Notes under the pieces: generated by a model
Told to the model about the DNA's origin: nothing
What the model saw: the letters and a program-made list of their open reading frames with translations, nothing else
Database searches by the model: none
DNA from: Schistocerca nitens
Taxonomy: Eukaryota > Arthropoda > Insecta > Orthoptera > Acrididae
NCBI RefSeq assembly: GCF_023898315.1
Contig: NC_064619.1
Span: 497,956,594 to 498,020,593, forward strand
DNA length: 64,000 nucleotides
Direction: 5' to 3'
Position numbers and translations under genes: made by a program
In this document: in pieces, positions 22,535-34,444 of the stretch
Numbering within the stretch: the stretch's first letter is position 1
Layout: the number at the start of each line of letters is the position of its first letter

Positions 22535-22582
22535 CAGAGAGGGAGAGAGAGGGGGGGGGGGGAGGTGAGAGGGGGGGGATTT
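22535..22582 (+). repeat. purine low-complexity tract (GA/G runs)
   Basis: Runs of GAGAGAG and G8-G10 on the plus strand. Polymorphic length is likely; G runs could form quadruplex structures on the strand opposite to MOCS3 transcription. Confidence 0.8.
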
Positions 22583-22889
22583 TGAAAATATGGAAGTCAA
22601 GCCATCAACACTGTCACTAGCACTGCATGCAGTTCACTGTTGAGATCAGCTGGAGTGTGATTGTTAAGATTGCTGGTCGCAACTGGTATTTCAGATGTGG
22701 ATCACAGTTAAAGATTCTGAGGTAGAGCCACCCAACATATATATTAAATTCTATTTTTCAATCATGTATTATAGAATTCACATTATCAGGAAGCACATAA
22801 GGTTTTTTAATTTTATTTTTTATTTTTTTGACCTTAGGTGATTCTCCATTCAATCCAGATAACGATAACTGTAGGTGATAGTATGTAAA

Positions 22890-25240
22890 TTCCCCAATCA
22901 TACTGTAATCATGGGTGAAGACTTTAATCATCCAACAATTAATTGGGAAAATTACAGTTTTGTTAGTGGTGTGCTTGATAAGACAGCCAGTGAAACTTTA
23001 CTGAATGCCCTCTTGAAAACTACCTACAACAGATAATAAGGAACACCACTCATAATAGAAATATACTGGGTCTAACGGCAACAAGTATACTTGACCTCTT
23101 TGAGGATATCCACAAGGAATCTGGTGTCAGTGACCATGATGTGGTTGTGCACAATGATTGTCAAAGTACAAAGGACAACTAAAACAAGCAGAAAGATATA
23201 TATGTTCAGTTAACTAGATAAAAAATCAGTAATGTCATATCTCAATGACAAACTTGAAACTTTCAGCACACTTCGGGAGCATATATAGAGGAACTCTGGT
23301 TCAGGTTTAAAAGAACAGTTGACCACACAGTGTATAGATATGTATCTAGTAGAATAGTTCATAATGGGAGGGAACCTCCATGGTATACAGTCACTGTAAA
23401 GAAGCTTCTAAGGAAACAGAGATTACTGCATAATAGGTGTAAAACAAAGCATAGGGCTATAGATAAAGAGATGTTGAATGAAACATGTTTGGCTGTCGAG
23501 AGAGCAATGTGTGATGCCTTCAATAACTACCGTAGCAGAATATTGTCAAATGGCATTTCACAAAATCCAAAGAAATACTGGTTGTATATAAAGGCTGTTA
23601 GTGGCACCAAAGTTAGTGTCCAGTCTTTAGCAAATGAGACAGGAAATGAAATTGAGGGTATCAAAGCAAAGGTTGAAATGCTTTACTCCATTTTCAAATG
23701 TTCCTTTACAAAGAAAAACCCAGAACTGCCCCAATTTAATCCTTGTACCATTGAAAAGATGAATGAAATAAGTATTTGTGTCAGTTGTATTGAGAAACAC
23801 CTGAAATCATTAAATTTTAGAAAGCTCCAGGCCCCGATGGAATCTCCATCAGATTCTGTACTGAATTTGTGTCTGAGTTAGCCCCTCTTCTAACTATAAT
23901 CCAGCATAGATCCCTTGAACAAAAAGCCATGCCTATTTCTTGGAAAAAGGTACAGGTCACACCTGTCTACAATAAGGGTAGTAGAAGTGATCCACAAAAC
24001 TGCTGTCCAATATCCTTAACATTAATTTGTTGTAGAATCATAGAACATATTCTGAGCTCAAACATAATGAGGTATCTTGCACAGAATGACCTTCCCAATG
24101 CCAAGCAGCATGGATTTAGAAAACATTGCTCATGTGAAACTCAACTCGCGCTTCTCTCATGTGACATACTGAAAACTTTGGATCAAGGCACCTAGGCAGA
24201 TGTAATATTTCTTGATTTCCAAAAAGCATTTGACCAGTACTGCACCTATACTTATTGTCAAAAGTACAATCATATGGGGTGTCAAGTCAAATTTGTGACA
24301 GGATTGAGGATTTTTTGGTAGGGAGAACACAGCATGTTATCTTGGATGGAGTGTCATCATGAGGTGTTGAAGTAACTTTGGTTGTGTCCCAGGGAAATGT
24401 GTTGGGACTCTTGCTGTTCGTGTTGCATATTAATGAACTTACAGACAATATTAAAAGAAACATCAGGGAGATGATGCAGTTATCTATAATGAAGTACAAT
24501 CTGAAAGAAGCTTCATAAATATTGTCAAATCTTCAATGTGGTGGAGGGATTGGCAACTTGTTCTAAATGTTCAGAAATGTAAAATTTTGCACTTCACAAA
24601 AGGAAAAAAGTGTAGTGTCCTATGACTATAATAACAACGAGTCACTGTTGGAATCTGCCAACTCATACAAATACCTGGGTGTAACACTTTGTAGGGATAT
24701 GAAATAGAATGACCACATAGATTCAGTTGTGGGTAAAACAGATGGTAGACTTTGGTTTATTGGTAGAATACTGAGGAAGACAAGTCTCAAAAGAGATTGC
24801 TTACAAATCACTCATGCGACCAGTTCTAGAATATTGCTAAAAGTTTGTGGGACCCATACCAGACAGGACTAACAGGATACTAAATGTATACAGAGAAAGT
24901 CAGCACAAATTGTCACAGGTCTGATGAATCTGTGGGAGAGTGTCACAGAGATACTGAACGAACTGAAGTGGAGGACTCTTGAAGATAGATGTAAACTATC
25001 CCCAGAAAGTCTATTAACAAAGTTTCAAAAACTGGCTTTAAAAGATCACTCTAGAAATCGTGAGGATAAGATTAATTACTGAACGCACAAAGGCATTCAG
25101 ACAATCATTCTTCGCGTGCTCCATATGTGAATGCAATAGGAAGAAACCCTAATAACTGGTACAATAGGATGTACACACTGCCATGCACCTCAAGGTGGTT
25201 TGCAGAGTATAAACGGAGACGTCGATTTAGACATTTCCCA
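22890..25240 (+). mobile_element. LINE relic (endonuclease to RT C-terminus)
   Basis: Domain order can be followed through many frame breaks. Endonuclease end: MGEDFNHPTINWENYSF near 22910. Linker: 23330-23881 (HNGREPPWYTVTVKKL, KYWLYIKAVSG). RT begins with KLQAPMESPSDS, the usual KAPGPDGI block. Next comes LTLICCRIIEHILSSNIMRYL, then HGFRKHCSCETQL near 24110, then FQKAF. The thumb region is at 24640-24790 (SANSYKYLGVTL, IGRILRK), and the 3' part corresponds to the better preserved copy at 52068-52948. Old and inactive. Confidence 0.75.
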
Positions 25241-25362
25241 CTCACATTTAAATACTGACAATCAAGATTTTTAGAAGACTTGGTATCAACTGCTGTTTTT
25301 CAAACAGGTAGTAAACTAACACATATGCCTTGAAACGCATGTAACAGCATGCTAAGTTTATA

Positions 25363-26698
25363 CGAGGGCGGTTCAGAAAGTAACCTCCGATTGGTCACAG
25401 TGCGGGTTGTGGGGCGAGTAGCGACGCCATCTGTGCGTTCACGCACTCAACAGGTCAGTCGGCATCAAGCCGTGGTCGAGTGAACGTTGTACCTGCGCTA
25501 GTTTAGTTTTTGTGGCAGTTTGAAATGTGTTCTGCAATAGAAAACCCCGCCAAATGTGAAGTGCGTGCTGTCATAAGGTTTTTTACAGCCAAAGGATATT
25601 CTGCAGCAGCTATTCATCGTGAGCTTTGTGCCGTGTACGGACCAAGAGTTATGAGTGAAGGAGTTGTCCGTGAATGGGTACGTTTATTTAAAAAGTGGAC
25701 GAGAAAACGTTCATGATGAAGAGAGGAGTGGTAGACCATCATTGGTGACTGACGAACTCGTTCAGACAGTTGATGCAAAAGTTCGTGAAAATCGACGTTT
25801 CTCAATGTCGGAGTTGTCTACTGGTTTTCCACAGATTTCTAAGACTCTCTTGTACGAGATAGTGACAGCAAGATTGGGTTACCGTAAGTTCTGTGCACGA
25901 TGGGTGCCCAAAATTCTTACCGACTACCACAAAACTCAAAGAATGGCCTCTGCATTAGACTTTCTGTCACGTTATGAGGACGAAGGAGAACCATTGTTAA
26001 ACAGAATCGTGACCGGTGACGAACCCTGGATTAAGTACATGAACCCTGAGACAAAAGAACAATCAAAGATGTGGGCACATTCAAATTCGCCTACCAAACC
26101 AAGAAAAGCCTCGCAAGATTTTTCTGCCAGAAAACTGATGGCAACAGTGTTTTGGGATGCCAAAGGGGTGTTGTTGGTTGAATTCATGGAATGTGGTACG
26201 ACCATTAATCAAGACGTGTACTGTGAAACAATAAAAAAGTTACGACGGGCTATACAGAACAAACACCGTGGTATGCTGACTTCCGGTATCGTTTTTTTGC
26301 ACGATAATGCCCGTCCTCACTCTGCTCGCAGAACAACGGCCCTTCTTGAGTCCTTCAAGTGGGACGTTATCAACCATCCACCTTACAGCCCAGACCTGGC
26401 GCCAAGTGATTATCACCTCTTCATGCATTTGAAGAAATGGCTCGGGTCACAGCGGTTTGATGACGACGAAGAGCTCAAAGATGTGGTCACAGGCTGGCTC
26501 CAGGCACAAGCGGGTGATTTTTATGCAGAAGGAATTTCAAAGCTTGTGAAGAGATACGATAAGTGCCTCAATCGCTATGGAGACTATGTAGAAAAATAGT
26601 GCAAAGATGTAGTTGTAAGATGTATATATTAAAATATTTTTATTTAACTTGGTGTATTTTTTTAAATCAACTGGAGGTTACTTTCTGAACGGCCCTCG
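25363..26698 (+). mobile_element. mariner element with both terminal inverted repeats
   Basis: The ends are inverted repeats of about 27 bases with one mismatch; each starts CGAGGGCGGTTCAGAAAGTA or CGAGGGCCGTTCAGAAAGTA reading inward. TA dinucleotides flank both sides (25361-25362, 26699-26700), the mariner target duplication. The transposase ORF is interrupted only once. This is the best preserved DNA transposon in the window, and it lies in the second-to-last MOCS3 intron. Confidence 0.92.
25525..26599 (+). pseudogene. mariner transposase with a single frameshift
   Basis: The ATG at 25525 opens MCSAIENPAKCEVRAVIRFF with the first helix-turn-helix. Near 25690-25697 an A-run (tttaaaaagtgg) has one base too many, shifting the frame so that it ends at 25716. 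The correct frame is open from there to 26599. It contains GRPSLVTDELVQTVD, the first catalytic Asp in IVTGDEPWIKY (usually GDETW, so one conserved Thr is Pro), FLHDNARPHSAR (second Asp), and YSPDLAPSDYHLF (third Asp, DD34D spacing). It ends in HRYDKCLN-like sequence and DYVEK. One homopolymer error separates it from an intact gene; a sequencing or assembly error is possible. Confidence 0.92.
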
Positions 26699-26700
26699 TA

Positions 26701-26989
26701 AATGTTTTATTAGAGGGTGCTGAATATGGTAAAATTCATGTCACCAAGTAGCAAAGATAAGGCGAAATAAGTGAGCGAAAAATGTTGTTACTTTCAGCAG
26801 CTAATAAGATCCTTGGTTGCCAACAATATCTGCCTGAAAAAGTTCATTATTTCAATGTTTCTTTTTGTTACTTGAGGTCATTTTGGAGGTTTTGCCAAAG
26901 TGTGTAATAGATGGAACTGTCAAAAGCAAATATTTTGAGACAACCAATTCACATTTGAGTTGACATTACTTTTGTATCATACCGTAAGA
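26701..26989. other. no gene recognised
   Basis: AT-rich intron DNA between a mariner and a Gypsy relic. Confidence 0.4.
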
Positions 26990-29320
26990 CACAAACAACA
27001 GCACGGCCACAATGAACCAAGCTTATTTTTCTTCCACATATAAGTGAACAACAGTTAAGGCCACAGACACAAACACAGAAACAATCCGGGCACTGATATG
27101 AGCAGTTGCTGACAGTAAGTATGCACAATATGAGGGTGAGTGCTTGCTGCACTGCACTTATAAAGAGGAGGGGTCTAGTAGATAGTGCAGCAGATGCCGT
27201 GCCATGTTTGCAAGTCATGTGGCCCACCAAAGGTGGCCTCTGGCGGCCGACACATGCAGATGCTGTTGGTGGAATATTTGAAGTGTAGTGCGCAGGTGAC
27301 CTGGTGCCACAGTGTGTATCCAAGTATTACATACATGGTTATAGCACCCCTCCCCTCTCGGGGAAAGGGTGATGTGGGTGGCAGAAGGAGATTCCGGGCC
27401 GGAAACAGTGAGTAGAGGCATGGCCAGCAGCTGTCCCAGTACCATAAGAGAGGACCGGAGACAAGGGCCCTGGTAGCATCTCGACATCTGGTTCTTTGAT
27501 GTGGTGCAACTGTGCCAATGGTGAAGGTGCTGGCTATTAAGTCAGAGTGCCAGGGATGCCAGTGTCGAAGAGTCCAAAGGTGCCGGTCCAGTCACCAGCA
27601 AAATTGCCAGTGACAGCAAATTATCATGGGAAGGCCTGGCAGCAGGCACTGGTGGGCAGGACTCCAGAGGAGAGGCACAAGACGGTGACATCCACAATGA
27701 AGGTGGGTCTGCCATTGTAGCAGGGACACCCCATGCCACGAAGATAAGTGCTGAAGAAGGAGGTGGAGGCAGCAGAGGTGAATCCACTTCCCTCGATGCG
27801 GTGCAAGGACACAACTGGTCATGGCGGCACACCGGCAGCTTGTCACTGGTGAGCAGCACACAGAAGCAGTGACCTTGCCAACCATGGATCATGGCTGGAA
27901 TCCACTTTGGAGGGCGGTCAAACCCCCAAGCCCACATTGTGGAGCCAGGAGCAGGTCATGATGAGGACCACGCCGAAGTTTGCTAGTTGAGTGACATGAG
28001 TAGATGCTGGAGGGTGTATGGTTGGAGACCTGTAGCAACTCAAGAAGTGTGTCAAGGCATTGTCCGTTGAGGAGTACATGGCATACTTCTTCATTTGCAC
28101 CCTGAACATGCAGATGAGACATTCTGCCTTGCCGTTAGATTAGGGTCAAAAGGAGGAACAATTGTGTGCAAAATCCTTGAAGACGTAAGTCACAAACTGT
28201 GGATCATAACCCATCAAAAGTGCATATGGCAATCCCTCAACAGAAAAAATTTTGGAGAGGGCCTGAATCATGGTTGTGGCTGATGTCTCAGGACAGCAGA
28301 TAACTTATGGAAATTTAGAGAAAGCATCACCAATCGACATCCAGGAAGTATTTATGAAAGGTCCCATGAAATCAAAAAAGGGCTAGTTCCCATGGATACT
28401 GCGGTGGGAGACAAAGACAGAGGTTCGCTCATGGTGCCTCCTGGTGAGCAGCATACTACCGTTAATGCCGGTCCAAAACGTGCTGATGGGCCAATAACTT
28501 GTTACATGAGACCCCCACCACCAGTGACCCTGACGTAGGAGACAAAACACACCCCACTGTAGGGTGGCTGCCATTACAGCCCAAACATAGCTAAGAGAAC
28601 AGCACCATCATAGGCGGTGACACAGGTATAAATAGTTGTGCAAAGGATCAGAATCCCTCTCCAGCGGCTTGTCAGGCCAACCATATTGAATGAGATGAAT
28701 AACTTGAAGCAAAACCAGATCAGCAGTGACAGCAGCTGCAACTCAGAAGCTGATAACAGGAAACCCTTCCACTTTATTGGAATGCTGAAAAGTATTTCAC
28801 AGTTGTAGCGAGACAGAAAAAATGTGCTGCTTTGTCAGGATTGTGGTCAGTAATGAGTTGGAACTTTGTACCATACAAGAACACATGAAATTATGAGGGC
28901 ATAGACAATAGCAAGCACTTCCTTTTCAACATGGGAGTAGCATGGCTCAGTGGAGTTGAGCATTTCTGACACTTAAGCTATCAGATGTTCGGAACCATCC
29001 TCAAACTGATGTGCAAGAATGGCACCGAGCCCATACTAAGAATTGTCCATAGCCAAACCAGGTAGTGGCCAGGATGGAAAGTAGCCAAACAAGGAGCAGA
29101 ATGTAATTTAGATTTCAAAAATGTAAATGTGCATTTGAAGTCCGGTGTCCACTGAGAAGGAATGTTCTTGTGGAGCAACTCATGAAGGGGATGGGCCAAT
29201 GCGGCTGTACCCAGAATAAATTTGTGATAGTAAGAAATTTTATATAAAAATGCTTGAAGCTCTTTGACAACTGCAGAGTGAGGTAGAGTTGTGACCACAA
29301 ACAAATGAACAACAGTTGAG

Positions 29321-29376
<56 letters not shown>

Positions 29377-29615
29377 GAAAGAATCCAGGCAATGATACAA
29401 GCAGTTTCTCACAATAAGTATGAACACAATATGAGGTTAAGAGCCTGCTGCAATGTATTTATATAGAGGAGGGCTCTGGTAGATGGTGCGGCAGATGTTG
29501 TGCCAAGTGCGGAAGTCATGTGCCCCCCCCCCCCCCCCCCAAAGTGTATTGCACTGGCGGCCTTGTGCTACGGCGCATATCCAAGTATTACAAGTATTAC
29601 ATACAGGATTATAGC
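26990..29615 (-). mobile_element. decayed, internally deleted Ty3/Gypsy element
   Basis: Two diverged, same-direction repeats act as LTRs: about 26990-27346 and 29300-29615, sharing (on the plus strand) gtgaacaacagttaagg-like, ataaagaggaggggtctagt-like and gtatccaagtattacatac segments. On the minus strand a purine tract lies just before the left-hand (3') LTR at 27347-27360. Between them the minus strand reads part of RT (VVKELQAFLYKISYYHKFIL), RNase H (LYGTKFQLITDH), the integrase region in pieces, and an integrase C-terminus VWAWGFDRPPKWIPAMI near 27930. Gag, protease and the RT core are absent; the right LTR abuts RT directly. The integrase tail resembles that of the element at 5653-10588, so the two are related lineages. 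Confidence 0.75.
29316..29372. repeat. (CA)n microsatellite
   Basis: About 27 CA units inside the right LTR of the decayed Gypsy element. The same place in the left LTR (27062-27082) has only cagacacaaacacagaaaca, so the array expanded after insertion. A C18 run follows at 29522-29540. Confidence 0.9.
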
Positions 29616-29785
29616 GGCTTTGATTGTCAGCCCTACATGTACATCAGCTATTATTCTTTTTTAAAAAGCAGACTATCTAACACAGTATTATGTACAGGGG
29701 CACAGCTGCTTTGATTGCCATCCCTACAGACATCAGGTATTATTCTTTTTTAAAACGTAGACTATCTAACACAGTAAGCAGAAAA
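29611..29785. repeat. two-copy tandem repeat, unit about 95-100 bp
   Basis: ctttgattgtcagccctaca...ctattattcttttttaaaaagcagactatctaacacagta occurs near 29614-29685 and again, modified, near 29708-29780. It begins exactly at the edge of the Gypsy LTR. Confidence 0.65.
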
Positions 29786-30133
29786 ATCAATTTAAATGCA
29801 GAGTCCGCGATAAGCTCCATTTCAGTGATCAATACTGTATGCAAAGAGATAACTTTCAAGTGCAGTACCCACGGTATGTTTCTTTTAAGTAATTCAATTA
29901 CATTTCTTGCAAACTGGAAGTCGAAAACAAATAATCTGTGGGGATTGATAAATCTCTGTGCTAGGGCACTGTTGTCTGTAAATACACTCTAGTTCAAGTG
30001 ATACATAGTAACTCTTCAACAGTTGGCAGTATTGGTATGCGGCAGGTACTGGCTTGTTCCGTAGCCTCTTCTCTACAGCTCCAGTTGGCGGGAAGCCTTA
30101 GCATTGAACGGTTGTGTTGTTACATTGTAAAGT

Positions 30134-31239
30134 ATGGAACCCTGTGCAGACGGTTGGTCAATGCGATTTAAGCAACGTGCAGACATTGAATTCTTGACAG
30201 CAGAAGGTGTCACCCCAAACGAGATTCATCAGAGAATGAAAGCAGTTTATGGTGATTGTGTTGATGTGAGTACTGTGTGTCATTGGATGAGTAAGTTTAA
30301 AGATGTTGAGGTGGGAACATTTTACGTGTGTGACACACAAAGAGTTGAACATCCTGTAACAGCAACCACTGTGTTTCACGAACAAAATGTTAACAGATTG
30401 ATTCAGGACGAGCGTCGTATCACTCAGAGAGAAATTGCAAGCACATCGGCATTTCACAAGAACAAATGGGTCGCATTCTTGCTTTGCTTGGCCATTGGAA
30501 GATCTGTGCACGATGGATACCCTGGATGCTGACTCCTGAAATGAAAGCACACAGACTTGAAATTTGCATTATGAGAATGAAGGTGACGCCTTTGTCCATT
30601 CAATTGTGACAGGAGATGAAATGTGGGTACACCATTACCACCTGGAGACGAAACATCAGTCTATGGAATATCGACACAAAGACTCACCCCAGAAAATGAA
30701 ATTCAAGACGCAGCCCTCAGCTGGAAAAATAATGGCCACAGTGTTCTGGGAAGAAGATGGTGTTATCCACGTTGATTTCCTTGATCGTGGAACAAGTGTT
30801 CTGGGAAGAAGATGGTGTTATCCACGTTGATTTCCTTGATCGTGGAACAACAATATATTCAGAGCATTACATCACAACGCTGCAAACTCTGAAACTATGG
30901 CTAACAAGGGTCCGAAAGGAAAAGGGAAATGTTTTCCTGCAGCATGACAATGCCAAACCACACACTTCACATGCCACCACAGCAGAACTCCAGAGACTGG
31001 ATCTCATCACCATACGGCAACCCCATACAGTCCAGATTTAGCACCGTCTGACTGCCATCTGTTCCTGATAATGAAAGAAGATCTGTGGGATATCATTCTG
31101 CTTCTGATGAAGACTTAAGAGAACTGAGAGACTGTGGTTGCGGAAACAGAGTGTCGACTTATTCCATGATGGCTTCAGAAAACGTGTTCATATTTGGCAG
31201 AAATGTATCCAACTGGCAGGTGATTATGTGGAAAAGTGA
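30134..31239 (+). pseudogene. mariner transposase pseudogene with a 55-bp internal duplication
   Basis: The ATG at 30134 opens a mariner transposase. FKQRADIEFLTAEGVTPNEI and VYGDCVDVSTVCHWMSKF form the helix-turn-helix part. RLIQDERRITQREIA follows, and the frame then breaks at about 30500. The catalytic block is IVTGDEMWVHHY near 30601. Bases 30741-30795 are repeated exactly at 30796-30850, which shifts the frame. FLQHDNAKPHTSHATTAEL carries the second Asp. The third block and C-terminus are out of frame, ending DYVEK. A right end resembling a terminal repeat lies at 31325-31362 (aggcattacttttcattcaa); the left end was not found. Inactive. Confidence 0.85.
30741..30850 (+). repeat. tandem duplication, 2 x 55 bp
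   Basis: Unit gtgttctgggaagaagatgg... is present twice with no visible difference. It lies within the mariner coding region. The length is not a multiple of three, so it disrupts the frame. Confidence 0.9.
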
Positions 31240-31499
31240 ATATTGGTAATTAAAGATCACATTCTAAGGATTATTTCTCCATTTGATTTACTAAGACATT
31301 CCCATCCAAACCCAATTAATGAAGGTCGAGGCATTACTTTTCATTCAACCCTCATACAACACAGAGCATTAAGCTGTTAATATAGTTAATAGCGTGAGAA
31401 CAAAACTGGTGACAATAAAACAGTATAAAGCTAAAATAGTTGAAATAAAAAATCACCTGGATCAAAGAGTGATGATCAATTTGATATCCAACTTATCCT

Positions 31500-32045
31500 A
31501 ATCACAAATGTCACCCTCACATCTACATGTGCATCCATACTCCACAGCCCATCTTATGGTATGTCGCTAGGTAGAGTTCTATGCATACTACTATCACCTT
31601 CTCTCTTTCCTGTTCCAGCTACAAAAGGTGTGCAGGAAGAATGATTGCACATGAGTTGTAGTATCTCTAGTTTTACCTTCATGGCGTTTTTATGAGGTAT
31701 ACACAAGGACAAAAATGCCTCTCCTGTAGTTCTGATACTGAAGCTGAAGGAGCACCTCTGAAACACTTTCACCATATTAAATGAAACTGTGATGAAACAC
31801 ACTGCTCATCTTAGAATCCTCTTTATTTCCTCTATGAATCCTATTTGGTGAGAGTCTTCGACCGATAAGCAATACGATAGCTCAAATGAGGGTTTCGTAA
31901 ACTACCTCTTCATGGTTGGGCTACACTTCCAGAGGATTCTTCAGATGAATCTCTGTCTGCCATCTAGCATTCCTATGATTACTTTTATGTGGTTATTCCA
32001 TTTTAAATCACTGCGCACGCATACTCACAGATATTTAAGCTTTTA
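31500..32045 (-). repeat. LINE 3'-end repeat, reverse orientation
   Basis: It starts acatctacatgtgcatccat, followed by actccacagcccat, a decayed form of the reverse complement of the GTAGAT-tailed LINE 3' end. The minus-strand reading continues through degenerate C-terminal RT sequence of that LINE type (as at 52.3-52.9 kb) to about 32000. No intact frame. Confidence 0.55.
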
Positions 32046-32344
32046 AGCATGAGACTCGTCATTTGGTGGACCAATACAAGTGTGGCCTCATTACCAGGAC
32101 CATCATATCATGGACCAATGAAAGCATGCTTTCACTACAAAATGAAACAAAATTTTCAAGCTACCCATCATTACCACCACAGAGCTATAAAATGTAACTC
32201 AGTTAATCAAAGTTTCAGTTCTTTCCTTTCTTTGTTCCTTAATTTGCGGATGATTTATTTTGAGAATTACATCTTCACTGAAATGATAAATTAGAGTCAC
32301 ATTTCTCTTTCTATACTACAGTAGATTGCACAATAATGTAACGA

Positions 32345-33205
32345 CATATATAGAGTGATCCACAAATACTTTTACATACTTCAGGAACAGGTTCCTTACA
32401 CTAAAGAATTTTTTGTATTATTAATGAAAATTTACATTCAAAATCTCACCAGATACTACCTAATATGTTCAATGCACTCCCTCAAAGAAGGCTTTGTCAC
32501 TGTATCTATTGTGTTCTAGATAGTTGTGTTCTGCATTCATTCATAGAAGGCTATGATGCAGTGTATTCAGTGTATCCCAGGTAGAAATGTGGTGTCATGG
32601 AGAGTTGTTTACCTTTTGTTATTCATCATTAGTCTGTCTTCAACATTTCAGTTGTGTACACATATTAAGATAACAAAGAGTTCCATTCAATTAGTAGGAA
32701 AATTTGGATAGCTCTTCGGGCTGGAAATTCCATCTGGTACAGCTATACAGCCTCAATGGCATTGCCACTTGCACAGATGCACATAAAAATCATGTCAGCC
32801 TGCTCACAAAATGAATATCTCACCATGGTTAAACAAAACATTTTTAGTTACCTCACTATATGGGAAATAATTGTAATTTTGAAGGCAGACTAATGACAAA
32901 TGTAAACAACTCTCAACGACACCACGTCACCATCTATGACACAAACCATCAACGCATTCTTTGAATGAGTACAAGACACTACTGCCTAGGACACAATGCA
33001 TACAAAGAGTCAAAGCATTCTTTGAAAGACTAAACTGACCCTTTTGGGTTGATCTGGAAAGCTGCTGATTGTAAACTTTTATAACAACTAAAAAATGAAA
33101 GATTTTTTCACATATGTTTATTTGAATTTTTTTCTTTGTTTTGGTGCAAGGAAACAGCCCCCAAAGTTGTAAAAGAAGTTTTTTTTAATCACCCTGTACA
33201 TAATA
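32345..33205. repeat. inverted-repeat (foldback/MITE-like) element
   Basis: Outer ends face each other: agagtgatccacaaatactt at 32354 against tcaccctgtaca at 33190-33201. Inside, gtggtgtcatggagagttgt (32590-32609) is the inverted partner of acaactctcaacgacaccac at 32907-32926, with pairing over about 55 bases. Further phrases (aaagaaggctttg left, caaagcattcttt right) extend the symmetry. The centre (32690-32870) is unique, and no coding sequence was seen. A non-autonomous DNA element is the best reading. Confidence 0.7.
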
Positions 33206-34442
33206 AAACTGATAACCAATAATAAGTCAGAAAAAACCCTGACTAAACCATCGATCACTTAATATAAAATAACATTTTTTATTATTGAGTGAAGCTGGAT
33301 GTTCCTATTCAGAATGGAGATGTGGTAACACATTCTCGTCACTGTTATACAAAAGTAATTCATGTGTCAAATAATAATGTGCATAAATAATTTTTAGGTT
33401 AGAAATTCACAACCAATGGAAATACATACTTCTGACTTAGCCAGTTTGCTTCAAAGCCCAGAGTCAAAAGAAGGACGGGAAACATGACCTTTGTTTCATC
33501 ACACCTAGTCTCTTATCATGCATCCATTCCCTGAAACATTGTTTCTGCACACAGCAGTGCTTCATCATGTGAGGTCACACTGTACAGCTAATACGTGTTA
33601 AAGAGTTAATGGTTGTTATTACTTCCTGCGATTGTTCAGAAATCATGTAATTATAGAAAAAATGGTTTACTTTTATTTACATGCAATATGTTACAATTGA
33701 GTGTCAACTACCAATCTGTGCACCAAGCATTGATTCCTCTGCACTTCTGCCTGCATTTTGCTGCAATTTTGTAATGTTGTGATGCCAGCAAATACAAAAG
33801 TATCATCCTTCAACAGCCCCAAGGAATTTCTGGTGTTATTCATGTGTATCAATACCAGCAAAGGTGGAGCCTGGCGATAGTTGGTAAAACACTGCAAAAT
33901 TTTTGAGAATGCCGATAGCAGTTGCACAGGACAGTGCCATGGCCAATGATGTGCACCAGGGATAGGTCTCCCCCAGCTGCCGAAACAGGTGACCTCTGCA
34001 GATGGGACATAGGAATGCCCCACAGCAGCCAAGCAGATTCAGTTCACTTGGTCATGGGCTGAAGACCAGATTACATCATGTCCTGCCATCCTTACAGTGT
34101 TTAATGTTCTTGTATGTTGCTGTGAACATTGGATTATGATATTGGATGGTACTTCAGGACTGATCAAAGTTGAATAAAGATATGTTTACAGATTATTTGT
34201 GCAAAGTAATTATTTGCCTTTGGCCAGATCTCTGCCGGCAACAGTTCCACGCTCCGCTATTCCTGGCAATCTGTCTTCCTACACTAACATCCCATGGGGG
34301 ACACAATTCAATTACTTTTTTTTTATTTGCCTTTAATTTGGAATTTAGCTCCTGTAATACTCAACACTTACATATGGCTACTAATACAAGCTTCCAGTTG
34401 GACTTGTAGAGTGTGCACGGACAGAGTAGCATGCTCAAGACA
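33206..34442. other. no gene recognised; intron sequence
   Basis: An open frame at 34032-33691 (minus, 113 residues) has no domain I can name with confidence. It could be a remnant of a LINE ORF1, but that is speculation. Confidence 0.4.
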
Positions 34443-34444
34443 TA

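Noticed and set aside
29316-29372. CRISPR-like or other regular repeat array
   Set aside because: It is a plain CA microsatellite; no array with spacers exists anywhere in the window, and the sequence is eukaryotic.
33691-34032. 113-residue minus-strand frame, perhaps an esterase-like LINE ORF1 remnant
   Set aside because: Only vague resemblance (PPLLVLIHMNN); no catalytic motif could be placed and no adjoining RT was seen.
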